A stretch of 9,094 nt of DNA, taken from contig JAHWKS010000147.1 in NCBI GenBank assembly GCA_019347795.1, positions 1 to 9,094 of the forward strand, given 5' to 3'. Positions 5,483 through 9,094 of this stretch are shown here, piece after piece. Source of the DNA: Planctomycetota bacterium (GTDB taxonomy: Bacteria > Planctomycetota > Planctomycetia > Pirellulales > Pirellulaceae). Positions within the stretch are counted from its first letter, which is position 1. Each line of letters opens with the position of its first letter. Both the position numbers and the translations under genes were made by a program. The notes beneath the pieces were generated by a model. That model saw nothing but the letters and a program-made list of their open reading frames with translations, searched no databases and was not told the DNA's origin.

Positions 5483-7453
5483 ATGCCTTTGATGCGATAT
5501 CGCGCCGTGTTGATCGGCGCTGCGCTGCTGACCTCGCACGGCGGATGCGGGTTCAGTGACAACGACCTTGCCAAGCCTCGTCCATCCGCCGAGGACGCAG
5601 GCGCCGCGCCGAAGGCTGCGCCGCCGAGCAGCGCCGCTGCATTCGCGACGCCGGGCCAGGCTGAGCCGGCATCGCAGGCCGGCTCGACGAATTCGCCGCC
5701 AGCCGTCTCTTCGGAAGCAGGGAAGCCGCCGCGGGCTGCCGACCTGGACTCGCTGTCGGCGGAGGAAATCGCCGTGCAGCCGCTCGCCTCCAAGCCCGAT
5801 GAGCCGCTCAGCCCGGCCGATCGCCGGGCGAGGTCGGTCGCGAGTCTGTTGAAAATCTCGCAAGCCCTGGAAGCGTACCTGGCGGAGCGAGATTTCTTTC
5901 CCTCCGGCAGCCGGCGCGGCAACACGCCTCTTTTGAGTTGGCGAGTGGAATTGCTTCCCGCACTCGGTTATGAATCGCTCTACAAGGAATTCCGCCGCTC
6001 CGAGCCTTGGGACAGTCCGCACAACAAGAAGCTCATTCCGCGCATCCCCGCGGAGTTTCAATCGCCGGAACGGTTTGACGCCTGCACAAACTACCTCGCG
6101 CCCGCCGGGCGGATGACGGTGCTTGATGGAATCGAAGGCGTTGAAAGAGGAGGTTTCGCCGACGGCGTCCGCGACACAATTCTGGTCGTCGAGGCGAATG
6201 ACGAGCTGGCGACGCCCTGGACCAGGCCAAACGAGTGGAGCTTCGACGAAACCGCGCCTCGCCGCGGACTCGGCGCGTTGCGAGAGGGGGGATTCTTGGC
6301 GGCCCTGGGGGGCGGAGAGGTGGTGCTCGTCCCTGCGTCGCTGTCCGACGCCGAAGTCCGGGCCCTGTTCACGATCGCCGGCGGAGAGAAAATCGCCGCG
6401 GCGAGCATCACGCTCGACCCGTTGGCGGAGGTCCCCGCCGATCCGCCGACCGAAGACTCGCCGGCCGTCCCGCAGCAAGCGCCTCCTCTCGCCGGCGCGG
6501 ATGCCGAATTCTCCCCCGTGAACCTGCCGTCCGCCGTCACGCCGACCGACGCCCCCTCAGCCTCAATTCGCGCGGGCAGGGCGGCCCTGCCCAACCAGAT
6601 CGACCAAGAATATGCGCGGCAGGTCTTGAGCGAGGTGTTCAAAGAGAGTTACGCGGCGGCCCGCACCAAAGAGGATCGTCTCGCCGTGGCGGAGACGATG
6701 ATGGGATACGTCCCCAGTGCGGGCGACGACCATGCCGCCCGCTTCGTCCTGCTGGACGCGGTTCGCAAGATTGCGGCGGCCAATGGCGAGGTGAAGCTCG
6801 CCCGGAAGGCGTGCGACCGGCTCGCGGAAGAGTTTGAGGGCGATTTCACGTCCGGGACGATCGCCGCGATTAAAACCCTCGCCGGCGGCGCGGAGAAAGG
6901 CGAGCGGCGGGAACTCGCCGAGTGGGCGGAAGATCTGATGACTGCGGCCTACGACGAGGATCGCTTCTTGCAAGCGAAGGAAGCGCACGGAGTGGCGCTG
7001 TCGCTGGCCCGGAATGCCGGGGATCGGGAGCTGGTGCGTTCGCTGATGATGCGCCAAACCGAGATCGAAACGGCCCGCCGCGAATATTCCGCCGTCGCCG
7101 GCGCGTTGGACATGCTCGACAAGGAGCCTCGACACGCCTCTTCCCATCTCATTCTGGGCCGGTATCTTTGCTTCATCAAAGGATTCTGGGATAAGGGTTT
7201 GCCCTACCTGGCGGCCGGTAGCGACGCCCGCCTGGCCGCCGTCGCCGAACAGGAAGTGCTCATCCCTCCCTCGACTGGGCAGGAGCAAATCGCATTGGCC
7301 GACGCCTGGTGGGGTCTGCGCGACAGCTATGACGCCCCTTTCCGCGAAGCGATCGAAGAGCGCGCCGCCCACTGGTATCGCCTGGCGTCGGCTCAACTGC
7401 CGGATGGCTTGCTGCGGATCAAGGCGGAAGCGCGGCTGCAGGAAGTCGAGTAG
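5483..7453 (+). CDS. Probable lipoprotein or secreted protein: DUF1559-like domain plus planctomycete helical (TPR-like) domain, 656 aa
   Basis: A short signal-like N-terminus (MPLMRYRAVLIGAALLTSHGGC) suggests export with Cys22 as possible lipid anchor, although His at -3 is a poor lipobox. An Ala/Pro/Ser-rich linker covers 28-110. Residues 115-300 match the planctomycete DUF1559-type core without a pilin helix: LLSWRVELLPALGYESLYKEF (150-170), EPWDSPHNKKLIPRIPAEFQSP (174-195), TNYLAP (202-207), FADGVRDTILVVEAND (225-240) and EGGFLAALGGGEVVLV (268-283), where the usual H...DG is R267...G277-G278. After a second Pro-rich linker (315-365), residues 370-656 are helical and resemble a tail common in secreted planctomycete proteins: RFVLLDAVRKIAAANG (420-435), KGLPYLAAGSD (571-581) and ALADAWWGLRD (604-613). 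No catalytic residues are recognised. ATG 5483 is chosen for the signal sequence and the TATAAT upstream; ATG 5492 is also possible. The function is unknown. Confidence 0.82.
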   Translation: MPLMRYRAVLIGAALLTSHGGCGFSDNDLAKPRPSAEDAGAAPKAAPPSSAAAFATPGQAEPASQAGSTNSPPAVSSEAGKPPRAADLDSLSAEEIAVQPLASKPDEPLSPADRRARSVASLLKISQALEAYLAERDFFPSGSRRGNTPLLSWRVELLPALGYESLYKEFRRSEPWDSPHNKKLIPRIPAEFQSPERFDACTNYLAPAGRMTVLDGIEGVERGGFADGVRDTILVVEANDELATPWTRPNEWSFDETAPRRGLGALREGGFLAALGGGEVVLVPASLSDAEVRALFTIAGGEKIAAASITLDPLAEVPADPPTEDSPAVPQQAPPLAGADAEFSPVNLPSAVTPTDAPSASIRAGRAALPNQIDQEYARQVLSEVFKESYAAARTKEDRLAVAETMMGYVPSAGDDHAARFVLLDAVRKIAAANGEVKLARKACDRLAEEFEGDFTSGTIAAIKTLAGGAEKGERRELAEWAEDLMTAAYDEDRFLQAKEAHGVALSLARNAGDRELVRSLMMRQTEIETARREYSAVAGALDMLDKEPRHASSHLILGRYLCFIKGFWDKGLPYLAAGSDARLAAVAEQEVLIPPSTGQEQIALADAWWGLRDSYDAPFREAIEERAAHWYRLASAQLPDGLLRIKAEARLQEVE

Positions 7454-7529
7454 CGGCCGATCTCTCTTGCATGGGAGCGGCGTTCGGTCCAGACTGTCGA
7501 AGGGGAGTTCACCTTGTGGCGGCGGGATT

Positions 7530-8900
7530 ATGAACGCGCGAAACCTTCGAGCCGATGCCGTCGCTATCTGGCGGGCGGGGGTCGATGCGGTCCGCGGCGA
7601 TCGGCTCGTGCGTCAGTGCGTGCGCGTGGAGGCGGGGCGGCTGGCGATCGGCGATCGGACGTTTGCGCTGGCCGACATCGGCCGGATTGTGGTGGTGGGG
7701 GCGGGCAAGGCCGGCGCCGGCATGGCGGCCGGGCTGGAAGAGGCGCTCGGTCCCGCGGTGCTCGATGAGAAGCGAGTCGCCGGCTGGGTCAATGTGCCGG
7801 AGGACTGCGTGCGACGGTTGCGGAACATCACCCTCCACGGGGCCCGCCCCGCCGGGGTGAATGAGCCGACCGAGGCCGGCGTCTACGGCGCCGAGCAGAT
7901 CTTGCGATTGGTCGGCGGGCTAGAAGCCGACGACCTTTGCATTTGCCTGATTTCCGGCGGAGGTTCGGCGCTGCTTCCCGCGCCGGTGGAAGGAGTCACA
8001 CTTGCCGATAAGCTGGCCGTCACGCGGCGCCTGAGCGCCGCCGGGGCCGATATCACCGAGCTGAACACGGTGCGGAAGCGGCTGAGCCGCATCAAAGGCG
8101 GAGGCCTGGCAAGGGCATGCCGCGCGGGAAAGCTGTTCTCGCTCATCATTTCCGATGTGCTGGGGGACCCGCTCGACATGATCGCTTCCGGACCCACGGT
8201 TCCGGACGCGACGCCGGGGGATGCGGCTCGTGCGGTTCTGGAACGGTTCGGCGCTCGCGAATCGGGCGTGCCGGAGCGGGTGTTTGACCAACTCGCGCGA
8301 TCGCCGGCCGCAGGCGACGAGCCGGGCGTGACGGCCGAAGTCGAGAACATCGTCATCGGCAATCTCGCGGCGGCGGTGGATGCGGCGGGAATCGAGGCGG
8401 AGCGCCGCGGCTACTCGCACGCCATGCACTGCGCCGCGTCGCCCGAAGGCGAGGCGGAGCAAGTCGGCCGGCGACTCGCGGAGATGGCGCTGCGGATGCG
8501 GCGCGAGAACGGTCCCGATTGCCTGATCACCGGCGGCGAGCCGACGGTGCGGCTGGCGCCCAAGGAGGAGCGCGGCTTGGGGGGCCGCAATCAGCAACTG
8601 GCGCTCGCGGCGCTTCAAGCGCTTATGAGCGGAGCGGACGACGCGTCGCACAACCCGCTCGAAGGAATGGCGATCCTCTCCGGCGGCACCGACGGCGAGG
8701 ATGGTCCCACCGACGCCGCCGGCGCCGTGATCGACGCCGAAGTCTGGGACGCCGCCCGAGCCAAAAAACTTGTCCCCGCCGATTTCCTCGCCCGCAACGA
8801 CGCCTATCGCTTCTTTGAAGCATCGGGCGGACTCTTGCAGACCGGCCCCACGCATACGAATGTCTGCGACGTGCGGGTCGCCGTCGTCTCCCGCTCCTGA
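7530..8900 (+). CDS. gckA: Glycerate 2-kinase, class II (DUF4147/MOFRL family), 456 aa
   Basis: This cytoplasmic enzyme phosphorylates D-glycerate with ATP to 2-phosphoglycerate, feeding glycerate from glyoxylate, serine or sugar-acid breakdown into lower glycolysis. The motifs run in family order: VVVGAGKAGAGMA (54-66, K60 in the GKA motif), LISGGGSALLPAPVEGV (140-156), NTVRKRLSRIKGGGLA (179-194), ISDVLGDPLDMIASGPTVPD (207-226), GGEPTVRL (335-342), GLGGRNQQLALA (349-360), LSGGTDGEDGPTDAAGAV (383-400) and the C-terminal TGPTHTNVCD (438-447). The length is normal and no key motif is broken. The frame is open further upstream, but ATG 7530 is the last start before homology begins and the region before it looks noncoding. 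The ribosome site is weak (GGCGGG). It follows the lipoprotein gene by 76 bp on the same strand, with no visible terminator between, so co-transcription is possible. Related names in other bacteria are gckA and ttuD. This family is distinct from GarK/GlxK. Confidence 0.95.
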   Translation: MNARNLRADAVAIWRAGVDAVRGDRLVRQCVRVEAGRLAIGDRTFALADIGRIVVVGAGKAGAGMAAGLEEALGPAVLDEKRVAGWVNVPEDCVRRLRNITLHGARPAGVNEPTEAGVYGAEQILRLVGGLEADDLCICLISGGGSALLPAPVEGVTLADKLAVTRRLSAAGADITELNTVRKRLSRIKGGGLARACRAGKLFSLIISDVLGDPLDMIASGPTVPDATPGDAARAVLERFGARESGVPERVFDQLARSPAAGDEPGVTAEVENIVIGNLAAAVDAAGIEAERRGYSHAMHCAASPEGEAEQVGRRLAEMALRMRRENGPDCLITGGEPTVRLAPKEERGLGGRNQQLALAALQALMSGADDASHNPLEGMAILSGGTDGEDGPTDAAGAVIDAEVWDAARAKKLVPADFLARNDAYRFFEASGGLLQTGPTHTNVCDVRVAVVSRS

Positions 8901-8925
8901 CGGCAGGCGCCATGCGAAAAAATGT

Positions 8926-8954
8926 TTGACAAATCGTTGGCTTCTGTGATACGG
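8926..8954 (+). promoter_or_regulatory. Candidate sigma-70 promoter (TTGACA ... GATACG)
   Basis: A perfect -35 TTGACA (8926-8931) is followed after 16 bases by GATACG (8948-8953), or after 17 by ATACGG (8949-8954). It lies in an AT-richer patch 25 bases after the glycerate kinase stop. TTTGAC (8925-8930) and GTCAAA (8954-8959) form a 6-bp inverted repeat across it. It would drive the gene that starts at 9022. No terminator with a T tract is seen between the kinase stop and this site. Confidence 0.5.
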
Positions 8955-9021
8955 TCAAAATGCGGGCGACACCCTACCAAGTTTCTCCTCTCCACTCTCC
9001 TCCCGCCACGGAAGATCCCGC

Positions 9022-9094
9022 ATGCTGTTTCGCACACGGAAGGCGCTGCGCCCGCAGTGTCGCCAGTCGGCTCGTCACTCGCGACTACGTCCAC
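9022..9094 (+). CDS. Start of an unidentified gene running off the right edge (24 codons visible)
   Basis: ATG 9022 has GGAAGA 6 bases upstream and opens a frame reading MLFRTRKALRPQCRQSARHS and on to the edge, with no stop. The promoter candidate at 8926-8954 lies about 65 bases before it. The Arg-rich start resembles the basic leader of large secreted planctomycete proteins, but too little is visible to name a family. The call rests on promoter, ribosome site and open frame only. Confidence 0.4.
   Translation, partial: MLFRTRKALRPQCRQSARHSRLRP

Noticed and set aside
5441..6478. 345-codon minus-strand frame
   Set aside because: It lies antisense to the lipoprotein gene, has no motif, and is Arg/Gly-rich as shadow frames are in this composition.
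8804..9094. Minus-strand open frame reaching the right edge
   Set aside because: It crosses the end of the glycerate kinase and its downstream promoter candidate, has no motif or ribosome site visible, and is probably a shadow.

Overview
The window looks like chromosomal DNA of a planctomycete (Planctomycetota, probably the Pirellulales side; the order is inference). The reasons are the high G+C content, two prepilin-like proteins of the DUF1559 / H-X9-DG family that is hugely expanded in this phylum, a secreted protein combining a DUF1559-like domain with a planctomycete-type helical tail, and a J-like/zinc-ribbon N-terminus fused to a PilM-type domain. No tRNA, rRNA, CRISPR array, insertion sequence or phage gene is visible.

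Left block, all on the minus strand (read from 5222 down to 1): two tandem paralogous H-X9-DG pseudopilins (391 and 434 aa), then a large multidomain protein whose last visible part is a PilM-like actin-fold domain. That gene runs off the left edge after 765 codons. The gaps between these genes (316 and 129 bp) hold GC-rich hairpins that could end transcripts or process the mRNA. The juxtaposition suggests a pilus or type II secretion-like function. The left flank, where pilN/pilO-like genes might lie, is not visible.

Middle: a 260-bp divergent intergenic region (5223-5482) with a perfect TATAAT box on the plus strand and an 11-bp perfect inverted repeat on either side of that box.

Right block, all on the plus strand: a 656-aa probable lipoprotein or secreted protein, containing a DUF1559-like domain that lacks the pilin helix and has lost its H...DG residues, followed by a helical TPR-like domain. 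Then, after 76 bp, comes a complete class II glycerate 2-kinase (456 aa). After it lie a TTGACA-type promoter candidate and the first 24 codons of a gene that runs off the right edge.

The glycerate kinase is ordinary central or photorespiratory-type metabolism and has no evident link with the pilus-like genes. The least ordinary item is the J-like/zinc-ribbon/helical/PilM fusion, which also carries a second PilM-tail-like motif ahead of its PilM domain.
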